Below are positions 1 to 12,023 of a DNA stretch of 64,000 bases, piece after piece. The number at the start of each line of letters is the position of its first letter. Position 1 is the first letter of the stretch. The stretch is from positions 1,550,001 through 1,614,000 of the forward strand of contig NZ_CP025249.1 in the NCBI RefSeq assembly GCF_009930875.1. Direction: 5' to 3'. The translations under genes were made by a program, and so were the position numbers. Origin of the DNA: Actinomyces sp. 432. GTDB taxonomy: Bacteria > Actinomycetota > Actinomycetes > Actinomycetales > Actinomycetaceae. The notes beneath the pieces were generated by a model. It had not been told where the DNA came from. It worked only from the letters and a program-made list of their open reading frames with translations, and did not search any database.

Positions 1-208
1 CTAAGGGGGCGCGCAGGCGTGTCCGCGGGCGCGGGCGCCTGCCCTGGCGCCGGTCGGGCGACCGACGCAGTAGAGACTATCAGTCAGCGTGGTGGCGAAA
101 TTCCCATCCCACACCCTGTGCGTCGCTCGGCAGGCGGACCTAACCTTACTACCCTGATGCATTCGTCTCGCGCAGCCGCTCGGTGCGCACGTCTTCCGGA
201 AGGGAATC

Positions 209-1381
209 ATGAAGCTCGCGCAGCGCGCCGTCACAGCTCCGCCGTTCCACGCAATGAGCATCGGAGCACGCGCCCGCGAGATCGAGGCCCGCGGGTACTC
301 GGTCGCAAAGCTCAGTCTGGGCGAGCCCGACTTCGGCGCCCCGCCGGCGGTGTGCGACGCCCTGGCCCGCGTGGCCCACCAGGAACTGCCCTACACGGCA
401 GCAGCGGGGCTGCCACAGCTACGAGAGGCGATCTCCCGCTTCTACCGCGAGCACCATGACGTGCAGGTCGATCCGGAGCGAGTCCTGGTGACCTCGGGGG
501 CCTCCGCGGCGCTGCTGCTGGCCGCCGCCCTGACCACCGAGCCGGGCGACGACGTGGTGATCGCCGACCCCTGCTACCCGTGCAACCGTGAGCTCGTGGC
601 CTCCTTCGGGGGACGCATCGTACTGGCCCCCACGCTTGCCGAGTCCCGGTACCAGCTGGAGCTGGACGCCATGGAGACGGCGTGGACCCCATACACCAAC
701 GCCGTCATGATGGCCACGCCGTCGAACCCCACGGGCACCTCCATTCCCTATGCCGAGCTGGACCGGATCTGCCGCGCGGCGCGTGCAGCGGGCGCGTGGC
801 GGATCGTGGATGAGATCTACCTGGGTCTGGCGGATCCGGATGCGCAGGGACGTCCGGCGCGCACGGTGCTGGCACTGGACCCGGAGGCGATCGTGATCTC
901 CAGCTTCTCGAAGTTCTTCGGGATGACGGGATGGCGGCTGGGCTGGGTGGTGCTGCCCGAGTCGCTGGTCGAGCCGGCGCGCAACCTGGCGGTCAACTAC
1001 TTCCTGTGCGCCTCGACGCCGGCCCAGATCGCCGCCCTGGAGGCGTTCACGCCCCAGTCGCTGGCAGTGTGCGAGCAACGTCGGCGCGAGCTGGTGGAGC
1101 GGCGTCACCTGGCGCTCGGACAGCTGCGCCGACTGGGCCTGAACATTCCGGTGGAGCCCGACGGTGCTTTCTACATTTACTTCGACGTCTCCGATACGGG
1201 GCTGTCCTCGTGGGACTTCTGCATGCGGGCGCTCGATGAGGCGCATGTGGCGCTGACGCCGGGGCGCGACTTCGGGGTGCGCACCGCCGAGTCGCACGTG
1301 CGCTTGTCGTACGCGGCCTCCCGGGAGGAGATCACCGAGGGCTTGAAGCGCCTGGGCCGCTTCATGAGCACCCTGGCTTGA
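209..1381 (+). CDS. Class I/II pyridoxal-phosphate aminotransferase
   Basis: A 390-residue fold-type I aminotransferase that should transfer an amino group between an amino acid and a 2-oxo acid in the cytoplasm. Family hallmarks are visible: the SNPTG loop near residue 173, a DEIY segment near 200, and the PLP-binding lysine in SSFSKFFG near residue 233 followed by GWRLGW. Length is normal for AspC-like enzymes. The ATG is preceded by AAGGGA at a proper distance. The substrate cannot be read from sequence; aspartate, alanine or aromatic amino acids are all possible. It stands alone, with a converging pseudogene downstream. Confidence 0.9.
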   Translation: MKLAQRAVTAPPFHAMSIGARAREIEARGYSVAKLSLGEPDFGAPPAVCDALARVAHQELPYTAAAGLPQLREAISRFYREHHDVQVDPERVLVTSGASAALLLAAALTTEPGDDVVIADPCYPCNRELVASFGGRIVLAPTLAESRYQLELDAMETAWTPYTNAVMMATPSNPTGTSIPYAELDRICRAARAAGAWRIVDEIYLGLADPDAQGRPARTVLALDPEAIVISSFSKFFGMTGWRLGWVVLPESLVEPARNLAVNYFLCASTPAQIAALEAFTPQSLAVCEQRRRELVERRHLALGQLRRLGLNIPVEPDGAFYIYFDVSDTGLSSWDFCMRALDEAHVALTPGRDFGVRTAESHVRLSYAASREEITEGLKRLGRFMSTLA

Positions 1382-1839
1382 CCGCACGCCAGCACACGCC
1401 GCAGCCCCGCCATGCCGGTGGCTGAGTCACGCGCCCAACCCGGCCCCCATACCGACAGACCCAGGTCAATCATTCCCGCCAGGGCGGTTCCGGGCTTGTG
1501 CAGCAGGCGCTCGCCCGGCCGGTAATCATCCGCTCGGGCCAGCCGGGCAGCCAGATCGGGGCGCTGCTGGTGCAGGAAGAGCCTGGCCTTGAGTGCATGC
1601 ACGGAGTCGGAGACGATGACGATGCGGGAGCAGTGCTCGATCAGGGGGATGACTGCGGCGACATTCTCCCAGGTGGAGCGGCTCGCCGCCTCAAGCACGA
1701 GCGGACCGGTGTAGCCGCGGCCGCCCACTGCGTAGCGGGCCATGAGCTCCGCCTCCGGCACGCGGCCCAAACCGCGCCCCTCCCCCGCAGCCAGAATCCC
1801 GGCGACGGCGCCCGCTGCCAGCGGCGCCTGCGTCGGGTA
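1382..1839 (-). pseudogene. Decayed YdcF/DUF218-family protein
   Basis: The reading frame matches the middle and C-terminal part of DUF218 (YdcF/SanA) membrane-associated proteins: PEAELMARYA, then a GYTGPLVLE strand, STWEN, and IVSDSVHALKAR followed by an ADDYRPGE stretch. The N-terminal strand and the glycine-rich SGG loop are missing: the frame is closed by a TAG at 1840-1842, and the segment next to PEAEL looks like two family blocks joined by a deletion. The only starts are TTG-type and have no ribosome site. The normal stop is also lost, so the frame runs on antisense into the aminotransferase gene. I read it as a broken gene; a very short functional derivative is less likely. Confidence 0.5.
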
Positions 1840-1913
1840 CTAGCCACGGCACTCCTCTCGGTGCTGCGCATGAGACTGGCCGCCTGGGGTCAGCGGCGCC
1901 CGAGGGCGATGGG

Positions 1914-1986
1914 TGGACCCGGCCGGGCTCGAACCGACGACCTACGCGGTGTAAACGCGTTGCTCTACCAACTGAGCTACAGGTCC
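1914..1986 (-). tRNA. tRNA-Val (anticodon TAC)
   Basis: The reverse strand folds into a full cloverleaf: acceptor stem GGACCTG/CGGGTCC with one G-U pair, D arm GCTCAGTTGGTAGAGC, anticodon stem ACGCG/CGCGT with loop TTTACAC (anticodon TAC, reading GUA), and T arm with GGTTCGAGCC. The discriminator base is A and no CCA is encoded. It lies between the YdcF remnant and the DUF3052 gene. Confidence 0.95.
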
Positions 1987-2165
1987 GTGCCCGCCACTGG
2001 TGAAAGCGGCGGCGCGGGACATTCTAGCGCCGTCGACGGCCGTCCACGGCAACGGGGACCGGCGGGTCGCCCTACGGGGAGCAGCGAGGCACAGTGCCCC
2101 AGCCGACGTCGTCTCCCGGCACGCCGTCCCGCTCAGCGCCCGCCCAGTGCCTGCTCAATGCCCGC

Positions 2166-2570
2166 TCAGTGCCTGCGGCTGGAGACGCGGATACCGCTCC
2201 AGCGCTCCCCCATTGAGGCCGCGGAGGTCGCGTGCATGCCGGCTGTTCGCGCCGCCTCCTCGATCTCGGTGGCGTCAACCGCCCCGGTGGTGCGCGCCTT
2301 GGGGGTCAGAACCCACACCAGGCCGTCACCGTCGAGGTTGGCCTGGGCGTCAACCAGCAGGTCGGTCAGGTCGTCGATGTCACCGTCGTCGTCGCGCCAC
2401 CAGATGATTGCGGAGTCCGCAACGTCCTCGAAGTCCTCGTCCACGAGCTCGGTGCCGGTCTGGGCCTCGGCGGCCTGTCGTAGGGCCTCGTCGACGTCGT
2501 CGTCGTATCCGAATTCCTGGATGATCAGACCGGGGGCGAAGCCGAAGGCTCCGGCCGCTGTACTCGCCAC
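2166..2570 (-). CDS. DUF3052 family protein
   Basis: A 134-residue acidic protein resembling the actinobacterial DUF3052 family, including the DSAIIWWRDDDGD segment and the DGLVWVLTPK strand. The function is unknown. In this phylum the family is often found beside aceE, as here, where it is divergent from aceE. The GTG start is supported by GGAGAGA eight bases upstream. The link to pyruvate dehydrogenase is contextual only. Confidence 0.8.
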   Translation of the reverse strand: MASTAAGAFGFAPGLIIQEFGYDDDVDEALRQAAEAQTGTELVDEDFEDVADSAIIWWRDDDGDIDDLTDLLVDAQANLDGDGLVWVLTPKARTTGAVDATEIEEAARTAGMHATSAASMGERWSGIRVSSRRH

Positions 2571-2934
2571 TGCTGTTCTCTCCGTTTCATGCCGGGGCCG
2601 CTTGGCCCGTGCGTCGGCCGCCTTCGCGGCACTCGGTTCTAGCTACTGCACTAGCCCACCGCACCAGACCCGCCGGACGCAAGCGAACACGCCCGAGAGC
2701 ACGACGCCCGCCCGCGGGATCCTTCAGAGCCGCCGCCTGTAATACACGCCACAACGTGCTCGAGGCCACATCTGCTCTGGGACTTTATTCCCGATTTTGG
2801 GTGCGTCGGAGCGCCTCCGCCTCCTAGATTAGGAGTGCTAGTAGCGCACGCGACCGGCGCGGCGGGCGATGCCCTCGGCACACCGCCTGCCGCGCCCCGT
2901 CTAAGCCGCCCGGACACGAAGAAAGAGGATCTCC
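2571..2934. promoter_or_regulatory. Intergenic region between DUF3052 and aceE
   Basis: A 364-base divergent intergenic region with no convincing gene. It should hold the promoters of both flanking genes. The clearest sign of regulation is a short inverted repeat, CTCCTA-gat-TAGGAG, at 2821-2835, about 100 bases before aceE. I could not assign confident -35/-10 boxes. The aceE ribosome site (GAAAGAGGA) ends five bases before its GTG. Confidence 0.35.
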
Positions 2935-5687
<2,753 letters not shown>

Positions 5688-5706
5688 GCGCTCCCATCGC
5701 CAGGAC

Positions 5707-5750
5707 GCAGGGGCGGCGTCGGCGGGCCAACCCGCCGACGCCGCCCCTGC
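5707..5750. terminator. Bidirectional terminator between aceE and aspA
   Basis: A perfect 20-bp inverted repeat with loop CCAA sits exactly between the converging stops of aceE and aspA; the aspA TGA begins two bases after it. The symmetry and location fit a shared terminator. There is no long T tract, as is common in high-GC actinobacteria. Confidence 0.8.
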
Positions 5751-5751
5751 C

Positions 5752-7215
5752 TCAACCCTCAACCACGGCACGCGCATCCTCGCCCGAGCCTGAGTGGTGG
5801 CCGGCGTCCCGGTAGCGCGGGCGCATCAGGTTCTCCGGGCTGAGCAGCTCATCCAGCGTAGCCTCGTCCAGCAGCCCCATCTCCAGCACCACCTCGCGGA
5901 CGTTGCGCCCGCTCCGGGCGCACTCACGTCCCACCAGGTCACCGTTGCGGTGACCAATCACCTCGTTCAAGTAGGTGACTATGCCGATGGAGTTCATGAC
6001 GTTACGGCGGCACACCTCCGCATTGGCCTCAATACCTACCACGCACAGCTCCCTGAGCGTCACCAGGGCGTGACGCAGCAGCCGGATCGACTCGAAGCAC
6101 GCCTGGGCGATCACGGGCTCCATGACGTTAAGCTGCAGCTGCCCGGCCTCGGCCGCCATCGTCACCGTCAGGTCGTTGCCGATCACCTTGAAGCAAACCT
6201 GGTTAACCACCTCGGGGATAACCGGGTTGACCTTCGCGGGCATGATCGAGGAGCCGGCCTGCCGCTCCGGGAGCCGGATCTCGGCCAGGCCCGCACGCGG
6301 CCCGGAGGACAGCAGCCGCAGGTCATTGCAGATCTTGGACAGCTTCACGGCCAGGCGCTTGATGGCGGCGTGCATGGAGACGTAGGCGCCGGTGTCACCG
6401 GTGGCCTCCAGCAGGTTGTGGGCACCGGTAACCCTCAGCCCGGTCACCTCACGCAGGTGGCGTACCACCGCCTGGCGGTATCCGGGTGGAGTGTTCAGGC
6501 CGGTGCCGATCGCCGTCGCCCCCAGGTTGACCTCCAGCAGCAGCGCCGAGTTGTTCATCAGCCGGGGGATCTCCTCGTCCAGTAGCTCCGCGAAGGCGCG
6601 GAACTCCGATCCCAGGCTCATGGGTACCGCGTCCTGCAACTGGGTGCGGCCCATCTTGAGCACGTCGGCGAACTCCTTGCCCTTGGCCAGCAGGGCGTCG
6701 ATCAGGTCGCACAGGTCCATCTCCAGTCCGTTGACGGCACGGTAGACCCCCAGGCGGAACCCCGTGGGGTAGGCGTCATTGGTGGACTGGGACTTGTTGA
6801 CGTGGTCATTGGGGTTGACGATGTCGTAGCGGCCCTTGGCGTAGCCCAGGTGCTCCAGGGCCAGGTTGGCGATCACCTCGTTGGTATTCATGTTGACGCT
6901 GGTACCCGCACCGCCCTGGAATACATCAATGGGGAACTGGTCCAGGCAGCGCCCCTCCACCAGCACCTGGTCACACGCCCAGGTGATCGCATCGGCGATC
7001 TGCGGACTTATGGTGCCCAGCTCCTTGTTGGTCAGGGCGGAGGCCTTCTTTACCTCCACCATGCCCCGCACGAACTCCTCCTGGTCGCCAACGGTCTCCT
7101 TGGAGATGCGGAAGTTCTCGGTGGCGCGCAGGGTGTGAATCCCCCAGTACACGTCCAGGGGAACCTGGCGGGTACCGAGCAGGTCCTCCTCGGTGCGGGT
7201 TGCTGGTGAAGCCAT
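5752..7215 (-). CDS. aspA: Aspartate ammonia-lyase
   Basis: A cytoplasmic tetramer that reversibly converts aspartate to fumarate and ammonia. The 487-residue length and the sequence fit the aspartase/fumarase superfamily. Visible marks are [11 protein letters not shown] near residue 104, [12 protein letters not shown] near 140, [10 protein letters not shown] near 191, and the catalytic flexible loop [12 protein letters not shown] near 321. The NMNTNEV form and overall sequence favour aspartase over class II fumarase. The ATG lies directly before TCACCAGCAA and its stop abuts the strong hairpin shared with aceE. Confidence 0.93.
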   Translation of the reverse strand: MASPATRTEEDLLGTRQVPLDVYWGIHTLRATENFRISKETVGDQEEFVRGMVEVKKASALTNKELGTISPQIADAITWACDQVLVEGRCLDQFPIDVFQGGAGTSVNMNTNEVIANLALEHLGYAKGRYDIVNPNDHVNKSQSTNDAYPTGFRLGVYRAVNGLEMDLCDLIDALLAKGKEFADVLKMGRTQLQDAVPMSLGSEFRAFAELLDEEIPRLMNNSALLLEVNLGATAIGTGLNTPPGYRQAVVRHLREVTGLRVTGAHNLLEATGDTGAYVSMHAAIKRLAVKLSKICNDLRLLSSGPRAGLAEIRLPERQAGSSIMPAKVNPVIPEVVNQVCFKVIGNDLTVTMAAEAGQLQLNVMEPVIAQACFESIRLLRHALVTLRELCVVGIEANAEVCRRNVMNSIGIVTYLNEVIGHRNGDLVGRECARSGRNVREVVLEMGLLDEATLDELLSPENLMRPRYRDAGHHSGSGEDARAVVEG

Positions 7216-7403
7216 GGGTTTCCCTAACTCCGTGCCGCGATGCGCGGGCCGTCGTCGAGCCGGGCCGGTAGTGGAGTCGACGGCGCCTCCCCCGGCCCGA
7301 CCCTACCGAGGGTCATGGAATAACCACGCGATTGACACCCGTTAGAGGCTGCCGTCGAGGTACGGCGGTTCGCTTCCCGGCGTCGGCTCGCTAGCATCAG
7401 CAC

Positions 7404-8609
7404 ATGGACCAGCTCAGCGCCCCGTCGGTCACCGCTCTGCGGCAGGCGCAGAATACCCTCATCGAGCACTCCCTGGACCGCATCAGTGCGGCGCACCCGT
7501 GGTACAACACGCTGCCGGCCACATCCCGGGCGCAGATCCAGACGGTCGCCCGGCTGGGGGTGAGCATGTTCGTCGACTCGGTGGGCGAGCAGTCGGACGC
7601 AGCCGCCCCCTCGGAGATCTTCAACGTCGCCCCCGTGGCCCTGACCGGCACGGTCACGCTGGAGCAGACCCTGGAGCTGGTGCGCACCGTCGTAGACGTC
7701 GTGGAGGAGCAGGCCCCGGACGCGGTGCCGGCTGCCGATCATGATGCGGTCCGCTTCCATGTCCTGACCTTCGGCCGTGACGTCGGCTTCGCCGCGGCAA
7801 AGGTGTATGCCCGCGTGGCGGAGGCACGCGGCGCCTGGGACGCCCGCCTGGAGTCGGTCGCGGTGGACGCCATGCTGCACGACTCCTCCGAGGACGCGGC
7901 CACGCGCGCGAGCGCGGCCGGCTGGAGGGGCACCGGCCCCGTGATTGTAATCGTCGCCCGCACGACGCTCGATGCCCTGGCCGCATCGCGCCTGCGCCAT
8001 GAATGCCGACAACACGTCAGCGACTGCCTGGTGTCCGTGCACGGCGACTCGGTGGTCGTGGTGCTCGGCGGCCAGGCGGAAAAGGAGACTGGGGACAGGG
8101 CCGCGCCCTCCCCGGAGGGCCTGGCCACCGCGGCCGACCGCATCGCCTCCAGCCTCGGCGGGGCCGTGGTCATCGGACCGGTGGTTTCAGGCGTGGCTCA
8201 GGCCGGCCGCTCGCTGCGCTCCGCGCTGGCGGGCCTGCGTGCCCTGCCCGGCTGGGCGGAGGCGCCCAACCCGGTACGCGCAGACGACCTGCTGCCCGAG
8301 CGGATGCTTGCGGGGGACCCCCTGGCCGCCGAGCAGATTCAGGTTCTGGTGACCGAGCCGCTGCGAGCCATGGGCGACCTATACGAGGAGACCGTCGCCA
8401 CGTACCTGGCCCTTGGCCGGAGCCTGGAGATGACCGCACGTACCCTGTTCGTCCATGCCAACACCGTGCGCTACAGGCTGGGGCGAGTCAGCAAGCAGAT
8501 CGGCTGGGACGCCACCGACGCCCGCGACGGCCTGGTCCTGCACCTGGCAGTCATTGTGGGCCGCCTGGCCACCGGAGAGGACGAACAGCCACCCTATGTG
8601 GGACAATAG
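7404..8609 (+). CDS. fasR: PucR-family transcriptional regulator of fatty-acid synthesis genes (FasR-like)
   Basis: A 401-residue regulator with the C-terminal PucR helix-turn-helix (TARTLFVHANTVRYRLGRV near residue 350) and a GGDEF-like/CdaR-type middle region. It lies directly before acpP and fabF. In Streptomyces a PucR-type FasR activates the fabD-fabH-acpP-fabF cluster, so both the family and the location support the name. fabD and fabH are absent here. Its stop codon lies inside a 20-base inverted repeat that may be an operator for the following genes. Confidence 0.78.
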   Translation: MDQLSAPSVTALRQAQNTLIEHSLDRISAAHPWYNTLPATSRAQIQTVARLGVSMFVDSVGEQSDAAAPSEIFNVAPVALTGTVTLEQTLELVRTVVDVVEEQAPDAVPAADHDAVRFHVLTFGRDVGFAAAKVYARVAEARGAWDARLESVAVDAMLHDSSEDAATRASAAGWRGTGPVIVIVARTTLDALAASRLRHECRQHVSDCLVSVHGDSVVVVLGGQAEKETGDRAAPSPEGLATAADRIASSLGGAVVIGPVVSGVAQAGRSLRSALAGLRALPGWAEAPNPVRADDLLPERMLAGDPLAAEQIQVLVTEPLRAMGDLYEETVATYLALGRSLEMTARTLFVHANTVRYRLGRVSKQIGWDATDARDGLVLHLAVIVGRLATGEDEQPPYVGQ

Positions 8610-8623
8610 TCCCACAATATAAC
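8597..8623 (+). promoter_or_regulatory. Inverted-repeat operator and promoter before acpP
   Basis: A perfect 7-bp inverted repeat, TGTGGGA-caatag-TCCCACA (8597-8616), overlaps the last codons and stop of fasR. It is followed at once by TATAAC (8618-8623), a good -10 box, about 100 bases before acpP. The location suggests control of acpP-fabF by FasR or another dimeric regulator. The binding protein is an inference. Confidence 0.5.
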
Positions 8624-8725
8624 GGGACTTCCCGCGCATGCAGGGCACCGCTACGTGCCCGTAGCGCCTACCTCCCGCTCTACTCAACCGCAGTTCAAAC
8701 CCACATCACTGGTTTAGGAGTTCTC

Positions 8726-8974
8726 ATGGCTGACGCGCCCGCCGACGTCCTCGCCGTCGTTACCGAGATTGTCGCCGAGGAGGCCGGCGTCGATACCTCT
8801 CTGGTCACCCCGGCATCCCGCTTCGCCGACGACCTGGACATCGATTCCCTGGGCTTGCTGACGATCGCCACCCAGGTGGAGGAGCGCTTCGGGATCGCCC
8901 TGGACGACTCCCTCATCCCCACCCTCCCGACCGTAGAGGCCCTGGTGGAACTGGTCAGCAAGCGGCGGGCCTGA
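8726..8974 (+). CDS. acpP: Acyl carrier protein
   Basis: An 82-residue acidic four-helix carrier that holds growing acyl chains on 4'-phosphopantetheine. The attachment serine is Ser41 in the classic DIDSLG motif. The start ATG follows TTTAGGAG. It is separated from the ketosynthase gene by only five bases, so the two are co-transcribed and probably translationally coupled. Confidence 0.95.
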   Translation: MADAPADVLAVVTEIVAEEAGVDTSLVTPASRFADDLDIDSLGLLTIATQVEERFGIALDDSLIPTLPTVEALVELVSKRRA

Positions 8975-8979
8975 GCGGG

Positions 8980-10292
8980 ATGCCACTGCCACCACCCGCA
9001 TCCGGGCCCGGGGCACTGACCTCCCGCAGCATCGTCGTCACGGGCCTGGGAAGCACTAACCCGCTGGCCGGCGATGTACCCGGCACCTGGCGGGCGCTGC
9101 GTGCCGGCCACCCGGCAGTACGCGCACTGGCTACCGATTGGGCGGGCGAGCTGCCGGTGCAGATCGGTGCGCCGCTCGCCGTTGAGCCCGGCGAGACGCT
9201 CACCGCCAGGCAGCGGCGACGCCTGGACCGCTCCAGCCAGTGCGCGCTGGTGGCAGCCCAGGAGGCGTGGGCGCAAGCGGGCTCTCCGCAGGTGGACGCC
9301 CAGCGGCTGGCAGTCTCCCTCTCCCCCGGGATAGGGCCGGTGCTTTCGGTAATGCAGGCCTGGGATGCCTTGCGCGAGCACGGCCCCAGGCGGGTGGCGC
9401 CGACGGCGATTCCCGCACTTATGCCCAATGCGCCAGCCGCAGCGGTGGGCCTGGAGCTGGGTGCGCGGGCCGGTGTGCACGCACCCGTGTCGGCATGCGC
9501 CTCCGGGGCGGAGGCGATTGCCTACGGTGCCGACCTGATCGCCCTGGGCAGGGCCGATGTGGTCCTAGCAGGTGGCACGGACGCAGCCCTGCACCCGATG
9601 GTGGTGGCGGCCTTCGCCGCCATGCGGGCACTGTCCGTCCGCAACCACGATCCCGCCACCGCATCCAGGCCCTTCGCGCCGGACCGCGACGGATTCGTGC
9701 TCGGGGAGGGTGCCGGCGTGCTGGTTCTGGAGGCCGCCGAGCATGCCGCGGCCCGCGGCGCCCAGCCCCTGGCCCGCCTTGCGGGCGCCGCCGTGACTGC
9801 CGACGGTTACGATCCGGTGCGCCCACAGCCCTCCGGCGAGCAGCAGGAGCGGGCGCTGCGGGAGGCACTGCGCCGCGGCGGCCTGCGGGCCGAGCAGGTC
9901 GGGCACGTCAACGCCCACGCCACTTCCACCCCCGCCGGTGACGCAGTGGAGGCTGCGGTGCTCGCGCGCAGCGTGCCGGCCGCAGGCGTGTCTGCCACGA
10001 AGTCTCTGACTGGGCATCTGCTCGGGGAGCCGGCGGCCTGGAGGCCGTGCTGACGATTATGGCGCTACAGGAGCGGTGGCTGCCGCCGACGCTGCTGCCC
10101 GGCGGCGTCGACCCGGCCATTGCCGAACTCGGCCTGGACGTGGTGGGGCCGACCGGGCGAGACGCCCCCGGGCTGGAAGCGGCTGTGAGCACGTCGTTCG
10201 GCTTCGGCGGACACAACGTGGCGCTTGCCTTCACCCGCATCCCCGCCGCCCCTTCACCGAGTTCGGCTGAACTTACGTGTCGAGGCCGGTAG
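8980..10292 (+). CDS. fabF: Beta-ketoacyl-ACP synthase II (FabF-type), frameshifted in this sequence
   Basis: A condensing enzyme that extends acyl-ACP with malonyl-ACP. The Cys-His-His triad is present: Cys173 in SACASGAE, His313 in NAHATSTPAGD and His346 in KSLTGHLLG. Just after the last histidine the frame breaks in the G run 10024-10027. Reading one extra base restores the expected SGGLEAV continuation and the C-terminal FGFGGHNV block in the second frame. As written, the protein would lose about 80 residues of the thiolase core and be inactive. A homopolymer sequencing error is likely. The frame carries a short extension past the usual end. Confidence 0.88.
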
Positions 10293-10337
10293 ATACGGCT
10301 GTGGGCACCTGCGGCGAGGCGCCGGGCGGGCGATGAG

Positions 10338-10838
10338 TCAGCCGACTCGGTGCAGCCAGCGCACGGGCGCCCCGGCGCCGGCGTAGCGGAAGGGTTCGAG
10401 CTCGTCGTCCCAGGCCTGTCCGAGGGCCAGATCCAGCTGGCGACGCATGACCGCGGGCTGGTCGGAATGGGCCAGCGCTGCCCGCACCCGGTCCTCGGGG
10501 ATTACCACGTTGCCGTGCACATCGGTCTGGGCGTGGAAGATACCCAGGTCGGGGGTGTGCGACCAGCGCCCGCCGTCGTAGCCGGGCGACGCCTCCTCAG
10601 TGACCTCGTAGCGGAGATTCGCCCACCCCCGCAGGGCGCTGGTGAGCTGGGCGCCGGTACCGACACGTCCCACCCAGCTGGTCTCGGCGCGCATCATCCC
10701 GGGTGCGGCAGGCTGGTCGGTCCACTCGAAGTGGACACGACTACCTAGCACCTCGGCCACCGCCCATTCAATGTGCGGGCACAGGGCGCGGGGCGCGGAG
10801 TGCACGAAAAGTACACCGCGGGTGTATGCACCGTTCAC
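10338..10838 (-). CDS. DUF3145 family protein
   Basis: A 166-residue protein of the actinobacterial DUF3145 family, recognisable by the opening TRGVLFVHSAPRALCPHIEWAV-type block (residues 6-27) and the central GWANLRYEVTEE segment. The function is unknown and the protein is predicted to be soluble. The GTG start is preceded by CCAGGAGGCGATCCCC. It converges on fabF with 45 bases between. Confidence 0.85.
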   Translation of the reverse strand: MNGAYTRGVLFVHSAPRALCPHIEWAVAEVLGSRVHFEWTDQPAAPGMMRAETSWVGRVGTGAQLTSALRGWANLRYEVTEEASPGYDGGRWSHTPDLGIFHAQTDVHGNVVIPEDRVRAALAHSDQPAVMRRQLDLALGQAWDDELEPFRYAGAGAPVRWLHRVG

Positions 10839-11003
10839 GGGGATCGCCTCCTGGTTGTTCCGAGATTCGTCTTCCCCAACGTTCTCGAATCATCCGGGCG
10901 CTCGACGTGACGCACGCGGCGTGCAGTCTCATGCTGCCAGAGCCGACGGCGCAATGCCAGCCGCCGGGCCGACCTCACCGGTTACTGAGACGTCTTGTCC
11001 GTC

Positions 11004-11327
11004 TCAGGTCGTGCCGACGGCGCGGCGGGCGCGGATCACGGCGATGTGGCCGACGATCTGCGCGTAGTAGTGGCGGGCGGTCTCCCAGGGGTCGTCCGCG
11101 AACAGGATGGTGTCCTCCTCGACGGGCACCAGCGCTTCCTCGGTGACGTCGATGCCGCGCTCGACGCACATCCTCAGCACGTCCGCGGCGCCGATGAACT
11201 GCTCACCGCCACGGAACTCGTCCAGCCTATTGCTACTGAGAGGAAGCCCGAGCTTGGGCAGCGCTTCCTCGAGGAGGAGTACGTACTCCTCCTCAATGCC
11301 GTCCTCACGGGTGATCTTCATGCCCAC
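11004..11327 (-). CDS. Small conserved-looking protein of unknown function
   Basis: A 107-residue, acidic, soluble protein that I do not recognise. It is rich in charged residues (EDGIEEEYVLLLEE) and has no membrane segment or clear motif. The GTG two codons before an ATG gives the start shown; the ATG at 11321 is equally possible, and neither has a strong ribosome site. The codon use is typical of the neighbours, which supports it being real. Confidence 0.55.
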   Translation of the reverse strand: MGMKITREDGIEEEYVLLLEEALPKLGLPLSSNRLDEFRGGEQFIGAADVLRMCVERGIDVTEEALVPVEEDTILFADDPWETARHYYAQIVGHIAVIRARRAVGTT

Positions 11328-11572
11328 ACAGGGATGCTAGCTTCGAGGCAAACCGCCCGCAGGCTTTCCAGCTTGCCTGCCCTCCCATCCTCACGCAGCA
11401 GGCGGCCATTTCACGGATCCCAGCCCGCGAACGACTTAGTGCGCTGCGTGGGCAGATCATGGCATACACGGCAGGAAGCGTGGCGCTACTGTCCTTCGTA
11501 GGCTCCCTGGCGGTGCTGGACGCCGAACGCGGAGCGCCGGGCCCCCAAACGACCCCCTGCGCCCGGCCGAGC

Positions 11573-11635
11573 ACGACCTCATCAGCCCGAGAACGTCCCC
11601 CACGCGGCGAATACGACCTCATCCGCCCGAGAACG
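11573..11635. repeat. Two copies of a 23-bp direct repeat
   Basis: ACGACCTCAT-M-AGCCCGAGAACG-type units occur at 11573-11595 and 11613-11635 with a single mismatch. They lie in a stretch with no recognisable gene. A third partial copy may precede them. The role is unknown; they could be remnants of a dispersed intergenic repeat. Confidence 0.5.
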
Positions 11636-11699
11636 ACCCTCGAGCACGATCGCCACACCACACTCCCCGCCCGCCGCGCCGCCGGGACACGCGCCATCA

Positions 11700-11987
11700 A
11701 CCACTCACCGAACCGCTGCCGAGCCACCGCGGTACTCCTCATGATTGGCGGCGTAGCGCTGATCGGTGTGGTGACCGCCACCCTCGCCTCCTGGATCATC
11801 TCCCTAGTCACAGAGGAGAACGCCGAGCAGGAGGCGGCTACACGTGCTCAGGTCGCAGACCTACGCGACCAGATCACTGCGCTATCCGAACGGGTCCAGC
11901 GCCTCACAGAGCCAACCGCCGCAGTCGCGGGCGCCGCTGTGGACGAAGACAAAAAGAGCCCCGCCCTCAAGGGCGAGGCTTACGCTC
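11700..11987 (+). pseudogene. C-terminal remnant of an ion-channel protein, cut by the prophage junction
   Basis: The frame encodes one hydrophobic helix (VLLMIGGVALIGVVTATLASW) followed by a charged coiled coil (ATRAQVADLRDQITALSERV). This is the usual end of a bacterial voltage-gated-type potassium channel: the last pore helix plus a tetramerising coil. The selectivity filter and voltage sensor are absent and the upstream frame is low-quality sequence, so this is a remnant. The frame runs through attL and, only because of integration, into the phage tail sequence, ending at 12085. Confidence 0.5.
11951..11980 (-). terminator. Original tRNA-Asn terminator, displaced by the prophage
   Basis: On the minus strand AGCC-t-CGCCC-ttga-GGGCG-g-GGCT followed by CTTTTT makes a rho-independent terminator ten bases beyond the att core. 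It would have ended tRNA-Asn transcription in the uninfected host. It is now about 39 kb from the tRNA gene, stranded on the attL side. Confidence 0.75.
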
Positions 11988-12023
11988 GGCTCCCGCGGTT
12001 GGACTCGAACCAACAACCCTCCG
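11988..12023. repeat. attL core of the prophage
   Basis: Thirty-six bases identical to 51274-51309. They correspond to the 3' part of tRNA-Asn (acceptor strand, T arm, variable loop and start of the anticodon stem), read on the minus strand. Sequence to the left is host and to the right is phage. The tRNA is incomplete at this end. Confidence 0.95.

Noticed and set aside
1177..1381. C-terminal extension of the YdcF-like frame into the aminotransferase gene
   Set aside because: The family ends before 1382. The extra residues are the antisense of a well-supported gene and show no family similarity.
11976..12023. Peptide ending LPRLDSNQQPS shared by two frames, at 11459-12085 and 50985-51314, as a conserved protein motif
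   Set aside because: It is the antisense translation of the tRNA-Asn 3' half inside the att core. It is shared because the DNA is duplicated by integration, not because the proteins are related.
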